Of a stretch of DNA of 64,000 nt, positions 47,050-54,478 are shown in pieces. This DNA is from Rhizobium pisi (GTDB taxonomy: Bacteria > Pseudomonadota > Alphaproteobacteria > Rhizobiales > Rhizobiaceae): NCBI RefSeq assembly GCF_003938655.1, contig NZ_RJJT01000023.1, positions 1 through 64,000 on the forward strand, in the 5' to 3' direction. The position numbers were made by a program, and so were the translations under genes. The notes under the pieces are model-generated. The model ran no database searches, was not told the origin of the DNA, and saw nothing but the letters and a program-made list of their open reading frames with translations. Positions within the stretch are counted from its first letter, which is position 1; the number at the start of each line of letters is the position of its first letter.

Positions 47050-47490
47050 ATGGATAGAATTGCGCAATGCCATTGCGGATCACTCCGCGCGAAGACGTCA
47101 GGCGACCCTCTCACGGTAACCCTGTGCCATTGCCGGGACTGCCAGCGCCGAACCGGTGCGGTAGCGAGCAGCGGCGCGATCTTTGCGAAGGCCGAGGTGA
47201 CGGTCGAGGGAGAGTGGAAGGTGTTCGAGCGCGACGCCGCGGAAGGTCGGAGGGTTCGATTTCACTTCTGCCCGAATTGCGGGACGTCATTATACTGGGA
47301 AGGTGATTTCAATGCGGACCTCTGCGGCATCGCCGTCGGCGCCTTCGCAGACCCGACCTTTCCACCGCCCCTGCTTTCCGTCTACGAACAATCCAGACAT
47401 GAGTGGGTCCAGCTTCCCGACGGCGTGAAGCGCGCCCCGCGCGGATTGGTTTCGTCAGCGACCGCGGACAACGAGCCGGGCGACAGGTGA
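47050..47490 (+). CDS. GFA-family zinc protein (CENP-V/Gfa-like)
   Basis: A 146-residue zinc-binding protein of the glutathione-dependent formaldehyde-activating family. Cysteine ligands are visible in CHCGSL (8-13), LCHCRDCQRRTGA (about 26-38) and FCPNCGTSLYW (about 73-83). The start ATG at 47050 has AGGTGACAG upstream. The family includes Gfa and many uncharacterised proteins, so a formaldehyde role is not certain. It is a single gene. Confidence 0.85.
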   Translation: MDRIAQCHCGSLRAKTSGDPLTVTLCHCRDCQRRTGAVASSGAIFAKAEVTVEGEWKVFERDAAEGRRVRFHFCPNCGTSLYWEGDFNADLCGIAVGAFADPTFPPPLLSVYEQSRHEWVQLPDGVKRAPRGLVSSATADNEPGDR

Positions 47491-47533
47491 ACGGCACGGA
47501 CCCATGCGCGCTTTGCCGCGAGTCCGGCCTCGG

Positions 47534-48088
47534 CTACAAGCCCCACTTCGGGCCATCTTCCGACAGCGCAATCTCGACCGGATCGCCGCTCACTTCGACA
47601 GACGGACCGCCGAGCGCATTCCAGCGAAACAGATTGAGATGCCAGCCTCCAGGGATCAATCTCGATCGATCGATGATGCCATCGGCGCCCACTGCTCTGG
47701 CAGCATCGGCCGTGCGCCACGACGGCGGCTCCTCGCCGGCGGCCAATGCGGCGCGCCAGGACAGATTGGATGCGTTGCGGTCGATGCCGAGGCGCTCACA
47801 GGCCTGCTGATCATGCTGATCGAGCACGAAGGCATCGCCGACCGACAGCGGCGCAACAAGGCGCCGCCGCCCGTCTTCGCGCATATAACCCGAAATCGCC
47901 ATGATCGCCCATTCGGCCGAGGCGCTCATATAGAGGGCAGGCTGACCGAGCCGGTGATAGCGGCCCGCACTCGTCGCAACGGGAGGGTCGAGCACATGAT
48001 CGAGGCGTTCGACAAGGACCGAACGAAAGAAGCCCCGCCCACCTTGCGAAAGACGCTCGACGGTTCGCTCGTTGATGGCTGATTCCAT
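47534..48088 (-). CDS. RES-domain protein (toxin type)
   Basis: A 184-residue protein matching the RES domain: FRSVLVERLDHVLDPPVATSAGRYHRLGQPALYMSASAEWAIMAI (about 21-65, with the Arg/Glu region of the fold), then WRTADAARAVGADGIIDRSRLIPGGWHLNLFRWNALGGPSVEV. RES toxins degrade or phosphorylate NAD+ and are paired with Xre/MbcA-type antitoxins encoded upstream. No such gene lies in 48089-48427. It may be an orphan or a non-toxic relative. The start is the ATG at 48086-48088. Confidence 0.75.
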   Translation of the reverse strand: MESAINERTVERLSQGGRGFFRSVLVERLDHVLDPPVATSAGRYHRLGQPALYMSASAEWAIMAISGYMREDGRRRLVAPLSVGDAFVLDQHDQQACERLGIDRNASNLSWRAALAAGEEPPSWRTADAARAVGADGIIDRSRLIPGGWHLNLFRWNALGGPSVEVSGDPVEIALSEDGPKWGL

Positions 48089-48427
48089 TTGGGTCCGTGA
48101 ATTGTCGATACGAGAGAATGCAGGCGATGGATAAAGGAAGCGCCTCAGTTATGGTTGCCATGCCGCGCGGTGTTATACCAGCCGTGACACGGCTTTGAGA
48201 GCCGGAGCGGGACGGCGGATAGGCGTAAGCGGTTTCGCCACGACCGGACCACCTCGTGATCGCCCGCCTCTGTAACGGAAGCTAAGGTCGATATCGCTTC
48301 TGCAAACAGTAGCAGCAAAACAAAATCAATATGTTATTGAATTGCCGGCATTCCCTGACCGAGACGTATTCTCGATCGGCGCCTTGACGCTATCGGCGCC
48401 TTTGCTGATACATTTTCCAAGGAAATT
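48089..48427. other. Divergent intergenic region, no gene seen
   Basis: This separates the RES gene from aroK. Because RES toxins usually follow an antitoxin gene, I looked for one on the minus strand here and found no credible frame. An AT-rich block at 48295-48345 is a likely promoter region for aroK. Confidence 0.5.
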
Positions 48428-49033
48428 GTGAGTGGGCCGATGCGTGAACAAGTCCCGACCCCTGCCGAAAGCCTTAAAGACAGGGCGCGCGCTGCGCTGG
48501 GTCAGCGCAATCTCGTCCTTGTCGGACTGATGGGGGTAGGGAAGTCCTCGATCGGCCGGCCGGTTGCACAGCAGCTCGGCATTCCCTTCGTCGATTCCGA
48601 TGCCGAGATCGAGCGCGTCTCGCGCATGACGATTACCGAACTCTTTGCCGCCTATGGTGAGCTGGAGTTCCGGGCGCTGGAAACGCGTGTCATCAAGCGC
48701 CTCCTCCAGGATGGCCCACGTGTCGTCTCGACGGGGGGCGGCGCCTTCATCGACGAGAGTACGCGCCAGCAGGTCAAGCGCGGCAGCCTTTCCGTCTGGC
48801 TGAAGGCCGATCTCGACCTGCTGTGGAACCGCGTCAACAGACATGACGAACGACCGCTACTCAAGACCGAGAATCCGAAACAGACCCTCGAGAACCTGAT
48901 GAATGAGCGCTATCCAATCTATCAGGAAGCCGATCTCGCGGTTCTCTCCCGCGACGTGGGCAAGGACATCATGGTCAGGGAAGTCCTGGCCGCCATCGTC
49001 GAGGGAAAGACAGCAGAAAACAAAATGCCATGA
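48428..49033 (+). CDS. aroK: Shikimate kinase
   Basis: A 201-residue P-loop kinase phosphorylating shikimate in aromatic amino-acid synthesis. Walker A is GLMGVGKSSIG near 33-43. DSDAEIERVS (shikimate/Mg site), RALETRVI, STGGGAF and the lid arginine in RHDERPLL are present, so it looks active. The start is a GTG at 48428 after AAGGA, or the ATG at 48440. It overlaps the next gene by four bases. It is not next to aroB, the usual chromosomal partner, so it may be a second copy. Confidence 0.88.
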   Translation: MSGPMREQVPTPAESLKDRARAALGQRNLVLVGLMGVGKSSIGRPVAQQLGIPFVDSDAEIERVSRMTITELFAAYGELEFRALETRVIKRLLQDGPRVVSTGGGAFIDESTRQQVKRGSLSVWLKADLDLLWNRVNRHDERPLLKTENPKQTLENLMNERYPIYQEADLAVLSRDVGKDIMVREVLAAIVEGKTAENKMP

Positions 49034-50085
49034 AACTATTCGTTCTGCTGATGGGCTTTCCCGGTGTCGGAAAGCTGACGATCGCAATGGAATTAAGCCC
49101 GCTCCTGGCTGCAAAGGTCATTGACAATCATTGGTTCAATAACCCGATACTGCGTCTGCTCGACGACGACGGGACGACGCCCCTTCCGAATGGGATATGG
49201 GAATACACCGGACGAGTTCGGCAAGCCGTTCTGGACGCAATCGTCGCCTACGGCCCTCCCTCGGCAAATTTCATCTTCACACATGCCGGCACAGACGGCG
49301 ACGAGCGGAGTCTTCGCACGTTTGAGCAGATCGCCGGCGCGGCCCGACAATGCGAGGCGTTGCTGGTGCCGGTGAGATTGCTTTGCGATGAGGAGGAGCT
49401 TGCGCGTCGTGTTGCCACGCCGGCGCGTCGCGAGCGGTTAAAGTCGATTGACGTGCAGGCTTCCGGGGAGAAAAGCAGGCGATCTCAAGTCCTCGATCCC
49501 AGACATCAATTTACTCTGAATCTGGATGTCACCTTAAAAACAGCTGAAGCCAGCGCTGCGGCAATTCACCATCATATCTTGAGCATCGCGGCCGGCGATT
49601 TTGGTTCGCTTCAAAGCAATCGCGGCATGACGGGGCAAATCGAAATCCAATACGCGCTACGCAATGAGGCCGCTGCAATCAGCGAACTGGTGCAAAACAC
49701 AATTCGCGTCAGCAATGCGATGGACTATCCCGCCGAGGTCATAGAGAGGGTCGTGGGAAAATTCTCCCATGAAGCAGTCCTTGGATTAATGGAAAACCGT
49801 GTGGTCTGGATCGCGCGCCAGGGTGATGAGATCGTTGGCACAGCAAGTCTTGATGGGGACACGATAAGGACCGTCTTTGTGTCGCCAATGGCTCAAGGAC
49901 AGGGTGTTGGACGGCGTCTCATGGAGACGGTGGAAGCCGCTGCTCGTGAGGCCGGTATTGAGGTATTGCGTGTTCCGGCGTCTCTGACCGCCAGAAACTT
50001 CTATGCCCGTCTCGGCTACGACGAAGTGCGCGAAGTTCTCTATGGTCAGGAGCGCACTTTCCTCATGGAAAAACAAATCGCTTAG
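49030..50085 (+). CDS. P-loop kinase-like domain fused to a GNAT acetyltransferase
   Basis: A 351-residue two-domain protein. Residues 1-190 form a P-loop NTPase/kinase-like domain with Walker A LMGFPGVGKLTIAMEL (about 7-22), DNHWFNNPI, and a lid-like RRVATPARRERLKSID. Residues 200-351 form a GNAT acetyltransferase with the acetyl-CoA motif VFVSPMAQGQGVGRRLMETVEAAAREAG and NFYARLGYDEV. The start ATG overlaps the aroK stop, so the two are translationally coupled. No ribosome site precedes the internal Met at 49627, which favours a true fusion. The substrates are unknown; small-molecule modification is plausible. Confidence 0.78.
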   Translation: MKLFVLLMGFPGVGKLTIAMELSPLLAAKVIDNHWFNNPILRLLDDDGTTPLPNGIWEYTGRVRQAVLDAIVAYGPPSANFIFTHAGTDGDERSLRTFEQIAGAARQCEALLVPVRLLCDEEELARRVATPARRERLKSIDVQASGEKSRRSQVLDPRHQFTLNLDVTLKTAEASAAAIHHHILSIAAGDFGSLQSNRGMTGQIEIQYALRNEAAAISELVQNTIRVSNAMDYPAEVIERVVGKFSHEAVLGLMENRVVWIARQGDEIVGTASLDGDTIRTVFVSPMAQGQGVGRRLMETVEAAAREAGIEVLRVPASLTARNFYARLGYDEVREVLYGQERTFLMEKQIA

Positions 50086-50162
50086 GTAGCCTGCCCAGTG
50101 ACGCATTTGACCCACCAATGCGGATATCAACTGGGTTGGCCGGACGCGAAAGGAGACGCAGA

Positions 50163-50759
50163 ATGTCTGATCTGCTCGAAGCCCAACGGAGGCTGCAGGC
50201 CGAAGCCGATGAGGTCGTCCGAGCGTTGCGGCTTGACCAGCTTCTTGCCGATCTCGGGCAACCTGTCAGAGTCGGAAGCGCGGCAATGGGACTCATGGTG
50301 CGTCGAGACATAGATATCACGGTCGTCTGCCCCAAGATCAACGCTCAGGCGCTGGAAGCATTTACTGCTATCGGCGCTCGCCTCATGCGGATGACAGAAC
50401 GAGTGGTCGCGGTGCGGTTCCGCAATGACAGCGGAAAATGGAACAGAGAGCCGGAAAAGTATCCGGACGGCTTTTATCTCTGGCTATCTGTTCACATGCA
50501 GGATCAAACACTGTGGACCATCGACATCTGGCTGGTCGATCAACCAGACCGGCAGCCTGACATCGCCCACTTGAAGACCCTGCTGCCTCGCCTGACGGAT
50601 GCGGATCGGGAGGTGATCCTGCGCATTAAGACCGCATTGGTCGAGCGGCCGCAAAATGCAGGAACAGTTTCCAGCGCGCTTGTCTACGAAGCCGTCATGG
50701 ACCACGGTGTTCGCACTTTGGCCGAGTTCGAAAACTGGCATCAGGAACGCCGCCCCTGA
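50163..50759 (+). CDS. Nucleotidyltransferase-like protein
   Basis: A 198-residue protein starting at the ATG at 50163, after AAAGGAG. VRVGSAAMGLMVRRDIDITVVCP gives the Pol-beta-type pattern GS...DxD (Gly38-Ser39 and Asp49, Asp51). A third acidic residue may lie in LWTIDIWLVD. This fits small nucleotidyltransferases, including those acting on antibiotics or tRNA, but I do not recognise the exact family. It lies 77 bases after the kinase/GNAT fusion and may belong to the same unit. Confidence 0.6.
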   Translation: MSDLLEAQRRLQAEADEVVRALRLDQLLADLGQPVRVGSAAMGLMVRRDIDITVVCPKINAQALEAFTAIGARLMRMTERVVAVRFRNDSGKWNREPEKYPDGFYLWLSVHMQDQTLWTIDIWLVDQPDRQPDIAHLKTLLPRLTDADREVILRIKTALVERPQNAGTVSSALVYEAVMDHGVRTLAEFENWHQERRP

Positions 50760-50821
50760 TATTACAAAGCGCCTGGACCGACGGCCGCTTCTTAACAGCG
50801 TTCCGTCGACCCGACCCGACC

Positions 50822-51760
50822 TCACACGACCAGCGCCCCTTGTCGCTCGGCGAGCGTCACCACCGCGCGGGTTCCGGAGTTGAACTCAAGAAAATCCGCC
50901 TCGATGCCGTCGCTGAAGATTACGCCGTGTTCGGGCATTTCGGAGACGATGGTCAGGGGCTGGGATTCCGAGACGAGACCGGCGACGATGCTGGTGCCGG
51001 TCGTGCGGCTTGGAAAGGGTTCGCGCACGAAATAGCGCAGGTAATCCGCGTCCCAGGCGAAGGACATATCAAGCGTGGCGCGGTCGTGTTCGATCCCGAG
51101 CGTGCTCGCAGCTCCGATCCAGCCGGAATAGAGGCTCTTCAGCCAGCCGGTCGAGCCCATGCCGGTGGAGACGATGATGCCGCTGGAGGACTGGCGCTCC
51201 TCGCGATCCTCGGCATGCAGGACATAACGCGCCGAGACGTGGCTCTGCGGCCCGATGAAGAGATCGTTGACCGCATGGATGACGGCTCCGGTGTTGAGCG
51301 TCGCCTTGGCCATGCTGACGCGCTTGATCGGCCGCCGGTTTTTCAGCGCCTCGCCGATAACCCGGGGAAGGCTCTTGGTGTTGAAGGGAAGCAGGAGACC
51401 GTCCCAGCGCATCGGATCGGGATTGACGCCGAGAACCGGCTGGCCGTCGAGATATTTGAGCGTGTTGGCGACCAGACCGTCCTGGCCGAGCACCACGACG
51501 ACATCGTCGGCGCCGAAGACGAAGTTTGCGAGGTAGCGGCGCTCGAGGCGCTGCACGCGGGCGACCGCGCGCAGGCTCGCTTCCACCTCGGTGATGGCAG
51601 CTTCGCATCGCTTCTTTTCGGCGAGATAGTCGCTGAAATCGGCGCCGAGATGTTCGACATAGAACTGCGCCTGCTGCACCGTGTTGAACCGGGCGATGAG
51701 CTCGTCGAGCCGCGTCGGCCTGATGACCAGAATGATCTTGCGTTCGTCAGAGACCGGCAC
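50822..51760 (-). CDS. NAD kinase-like protein with altered GGDG motif
   Basis: A 312-residue protein of the NAD/NADH kinase fold. The N-terminal part carries VVVLGQDGLVANTLKYLDGQPVLGVNPDP (about 88-116), where the usual GGDG reads GQDG (92-95). AVNDLFIGPQSHVSARY (near 163-179, the NE/D motif) and SSGIIVSTGMGSTGWLKS (near 197-214) follow. The start is a GTG at 51758-51760 with AAGGACC upstream, and the gene overlaps the SPFH gene by 14 bases. It probably phosphorylates NAD or a related molecule, or only binds it. The divergent NrtR-type regulator supports an NAD link. Confidence 0.8.
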   Translation of the reverse strand: MPVSDERKIILVIRPTRLDELIARFNTVQQAQFYVEHLGADFSDYLAEKKRCEAAITEVEASLRAVARVQRLERRYLANFVFGADDVVVVLGQDGLVANTLKYLDGQPVLGVNPDPMRWDGLLLPFNTKSLPRVIGEALKNRRPIKRVSMAKATLNTGAVIHAVNDLFIGPQSHVSARYVLHAEDREERQSSSGIIVSTGMGSTGWLKSLYSGWIGAASTLGIEHDRATLDMSFAWDADYLRYFVREPFPSRTTGTSIVAGLVSESQPLTIVSEMPEHGVIFSDGIEADFLEFNSGTRAVVTLAERQGALVV

Positions 51761-52781
51761 GGTCCTTGCCCTCCTGCGGCTGCAAAATCTCCCTGAGAAG
51801 ATCGGGCGAGACGTTCAGCTGGCCGATCTTCGTCGCATTGTCGGCGAGATCGCGGAAGGCGAGCGCCATCAGCTGGCCCGGCTTCATGCCGACCGAGGCG
51901 AGCGCCTGCAGCACTTTCGGATCGGCCTGCTGGAAGGATTTCATCATCACCGTCATCGCATAGGCCTGGGCATCGGCCTCGGCCTGGGCGTTGGTCGCCG
52001 CAAGCGCCACCAGTTCGCGGTTCTGCTCCTCGAGCGCGATCTTGCCGGCCATTTCTTCCCGCCGGATCTGCAGCTGCCGCTCCTGCACGGCGCGCTCGGC
52101 TTCCAACTGGGCTTCGCGCACCTGCCGCCTCTTATTCTCCAGCGTGATCTCGGTGGCGATCTCGTTCTCCTTGATCGTCCGCTCCTGTTCGATCGCAGCA
52201 TTGCGGCGGGTGTATATGGCTTCGTCGGCCTGCCCGAGCAGGGCCTCGCGCGCATGCGCTTCCAGCGCCCTGGCCGTCTCGACCTTCGGCGTGACGGCGA
52301 GCAGCGACAGGCCGAGGATCTCAAGGCCAAGCGCTTCGATCGTCGGGTGTTTCTTTAGCGCTTCGGCCACACCGGCGACGAGCGCCTCGCCCGAGGCAAG
52401 CACCTCCTTCAGCGACAGCGTCTGAACCTCGGCCCGCATCGCCACCTGGACGCGGTCGATCACCCGGGTCGAAAGCTTCTGCGGATCTTCCGAGACGTAA
52501 GCACCCCGGCGATCGAGCGTGAAATTCAGAAGTGCCGCCGTGCGGCGCGGCTCAGCGATGCGGTAGGTGATCTGTCCCTGCACGGTCACTTCCTGGAAAT
52601 CCGATGTCACCAGAGGAAAGATGAAAGGATCGTTGACACTGGCCGTCGGCACCAGCACCAGCGAGCTCGATGGCGAAAAATGCCAGAACGCCAGGCCCGC
52701 ACCTTCGCGGACGGCGTTGCCGTTTTGATACTGGATGACGTATTGCGTGGGTTCCGTCTTGATGAAGCGCAGTCCGAACAT
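51747..52781 (-). CDS. SPFH/Band 7 domain protein
   Basis: A 344-residue protein from the ATG at 52779-52781, after AAGGAAACGG. Residues 5-200 form an SPFH domain (EVTVQGQITYRIAEPRRTAALLNF, then LSTRVIDRVQVAMRAEVQTLSLKEVLASGEALVAGV). A long charged coiled coil follows at about 205-285 (EQERTIKENEIATEITLENKRRQVREAQLEAERAV). No N-terminal membrane helix is seen, unlike most stomatins, so it may be a soluble or peripheral oligomer. It is cotranscribed with the NAD-kinase-like gene. The promoter region contains tandem NrtR-like operators. Confidence 0.85.
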   Translation of the reverse strand: MFGLRFIKTEPTQYVIQYQNGNAVREGAGLAFWHFSPSSSLVLVPTASVNDPFIFPLVTSDFQEVTVQGQITYRIAEPRRTAALLNFTLDRRGAYVSEDPQKLSTRVIDRVQVAMRAEVQTLSLKEVLASGEALVAGVAEALKKHPTIEALGLEILGLSLLAVTPKVETARALEAHAREALLGQADEAIYTRRNAAIEQERTIKENEIATEITLENKRRQVREAQLEAERAVQERQLQIRREEMAGKIALEEQNRELVALAATNAQAEADAQAYAMTVMMKSFQQADPKVLQALASVGMKPGQLMALAFRDLADNATKIGQLNVSPDLLREILQPQEGKDRAGL

Positions 52782-52839
52782 GTCCGTTTCCTTGTTTGCG
52801 CGGGCGCCTCGCCCGTGTCGACAAGGAGAAAAACACGAC

Positions 52840-52882
52840 TTAGTGACGAATGTCAACTAACTTAGTTGTTTATTTACACTAA
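52840..52882. promoter_or_regulatory. Tandem NrtR-like operators
   Basis: Two 21-base sites of the form TTAGT-N11-ACTAA lie at 52840-52860 and 52862-52882, so their centres are 22 bases apart, about two helical turns. Both resemble known NrtR boxes (TTAGTGT...ACTAA). They sit between the divergent SPFH gene and the NrtR-type gene. A TTGACA on the minus strand (52851-52856) is inside site 1 and a TTTACA on the plus strand (52873-52878) is inside site 2, so bound repressor would block both promoters. Confidence 0.75.
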
Positions 52883-52901
52883 GGCTGGCACATGTTATGC
52901 T
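52873..52901 (+). promoter_or_regulatory. Promoter of the NrtR-type gene, likely leaderless transcript
   Basis: TTTACA (52873-52878) and TATGCT (52896-52901) are exactly 17 bases apart. The start codon at 52908 is six bases after the -10 element, where transcription should begin. No ribosome site precedes the ATG. Confidence 0.6.
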
Positions 52902-52907
52902 CCCATC

Positions 52908-53603
52908 ATGACGACACACGACAATGACGCCTTCAAACCGATCGCGACCGTCGATCTCGCGATCTTCTCGCTGTCGCCGGCGGGCCTTTCCGTCCTCCTC
53001 ATCAGGCGGGCGGGCGCACCCTTTGCCGGTGACTGGGCCTTGCCCGGCGGATGGATCCATATCGACGAGGATGCGGATCTCGAGGCTGCGGCGCGCCGGG
53101 TGCTGAAGGAAAAGACCGGTGTGGAAACACCCTACCTCGAACAACTGCAAACGACGGGCAGCGCTGGCCGGGATCCGAGGGGCTGGAGCATCAGCATCGT
53201 CTATATCGCGCTGCTCTCGGCCGACGACGTCGAAGAACGGCGGGATGTGATGGCCGGGGATGCCGAATGGCGGCCGGTCGAGGGCGACGGCGTCGGCTTT
53301 CCCATCGCCTTCGATCATGCCTCGCTTATCAAGGAGGCGCTTTCCCGCATCCGGAACAAGGTCGAATATTCGAACCTGCCCGGCCATCTGCTGCCGGCCC
53401 GCTTCACGCTGAGCGAGCTGCAATCGGTCTATGAGAACCTTCTCGGCCGCAAGCTCGACAAATCGGCCTTTCGCAAACGCATGGCCGAAGCCGATTTCCT
53501 GGAGCCTGTCGAGGGCGAAATGCGCCGCGCCAGCAATCGGCCCGCCCAGGTCTTTCGCCTGAAGGACGCCCAGTCGCTGGTGCTCTTCGACCGGAGGATC
53601 TGA
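52908..53603 (+). CDS. nrtR: NrtR-family Nudix transcriptional regulator
   Basis: A 231-residue protein with an N-terminal Nudix-like domain (TVDLAIFSLSPAGLSVLLIRRAG, then WALPGGWIHIDEDADLEAAARRVLKEKTGV, a modified Nudix box) and a C-terminal winged helix (TLSELQSVYENLLGRKLDKSAFRKRMAEADFLEPV). This is the architecture of NrtR, a repressor that senses ADP-ribose and controls NAD metabolism genes. The start is the ATG at 52908. Two matching operators lie directly upstream, shared with the SPFH/NAD-kinase-like operon. Confidence 0.87.
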   Translation: MTTHDNDAFKPIATVDLAIFSLSPAGLSVLLIRRAGAPFAGDWALPGGWIHIDEDADLEAAARRVLKEKTGVETPYLEQLQTTGSAGRDPRGWSISIVYIALLSADDVEERRDVMAGDAEWRPVEGDGVGFPIAFDHASLIKEALSRIRNKVEYSNLPGHLLPARFTLSELQSVYENLLGRKLDKSAFRKRMAEADFLEPVEGEMRRASNRPAQVFRLKDAQSLVLFDRRI

Positions 53604-53743
53604 GTAATTGCCCAAGGCACTGACTTCGGTGCCGAAGATTTGAATGCAAGCAGCCAAATTTCCGGACTGCATCAAGGGAACAATGATCGCCCGGCGAGGT
53701 TGGAAGGGGATCAACCACATAAGATCCCAAGGAGGACACCAGG

Positions 53744-54064
53744 ATGCGTATGAAACTCATAGCGGCTTCGCTATTGGCTCTCGGCATGGCCACGTCAGCC
53801 TTCGCCCAGTCCAATCCGGCTCCCACAGGCGCAACGATGGACAAGAACCAGTCCGACCAGGGCGGCGGCGCCACCACCAAAATGAAGACCAAGAAGCCGA
53901 TAGCAACGGATTCGACCAAGACGGGTTCCACGACCCACAGCACGATGAAGATGCACAAGACCAAGTGCCGCAATCCGGTCAATAACTCTGCCAAGCTCCA
54001 GACGCAGGGCGGCACGAGCAATGCGACACCGATGGATGAAGCCTGCGCAGCGCATAACAACTGA
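53744..54064 (+). CDS. Small secreted protein rich in Thr, Lys and Met
   Basis: A 106-residue protein with a clear signal peptide ending near AFA/QS (residue 21). The mature part is polar and low in complexity (MDKNQSDQGGGATTKMKTKKPIATDSTKTGS...), with two Cys near the end (KCRNP and EACAAHNN) that could form a disulfide. The ATG at 53744 follows AGGAGGACACCAGG. No family is recognised. In style it resembles the MXKDX-type secreted proteins, such as the one at 63768. Confidence 0.65.
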   Translation: MRMKLIAASLLALGMATSAFAQSNPAPTGATMDKNQSDQGGGATTKMKTKKPIATDSTKTGSTTHSTMKMHKTKCRNPVNNSAKLQTQGGTSNATPMDEACAAHNN

Positions 54065-54084
54065 CCCGGCTTACCTGCCTAAAG

Positions 54085-54104
54085 AACCCCGTTTCGGCGG
54101 GGTT
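54085..54104 (+). terminator. Hairpin after the small secreted-protein gene
   Basis: AACCCCG (54085-54091) pairs with CGGGGTT (54098-54104) around TTTCGG, 20 bases past the stop. Only a short TT follows, so termination may be weak. Confidence 0.5.
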
Positions 54105-54159
54105 CGGCCTGATAAATCTCGTTCTTCATCGTGATCCCGGCCCAAGTGAATTGTCGATG

Positions 54160-54300
54160 CTGCCCCTCATCCGGCTGCCACCACCTTCTCCCCGCAAGCG
54201 GGGCGAAGGGACATGCCGCGCCGGCTCCCTTTCACCTCAACGTCTGGCGCGTCCCCTAGCCCCGTTTACGGGGATAGAGTTAGGGTGAGGGGCCGCTACC
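54160..54300. repeat. Rhizobial intergenic mosaic element (RIME-like)
   Basis: TGCCCCTCATCCGGCTGCC at the left and GTTAGGGTGAGGGGC at the right are outer inverted ends. Inside are CCCCGCAAGCGGGG and CCCCGTTTACGGGG stem-loops. This bipartite palindromic layout is characteristic of RIME elements in Rhizobium. It occupies much of the 54065-54478 gap, where I see no gene. Confidence 0.7.
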
Positions 54301-54478
54301 GGCACGAATCGGTCAGTCATCGCCTTCTGAGCATCCCGCAATTCAGATCCGCCTTTGACACCCTCACGTTTTCGACGTTTACAAAAATTCTAGTTGAGAT
54401 TGCACCAGGAAGGTGATTCCATCGCGGCTCGCGTAGCCCGAGTCCCGCCCTCCCTGCGATCTAAAACCCGAGCGGCCC

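Noticed and set aside
49627-50085. Separate GNAT gene starting at an internal Met
   Set aside because: No ribosome site precedes 49627 and the frame is continuous with the P-loop domain, so a fusion is simpler.
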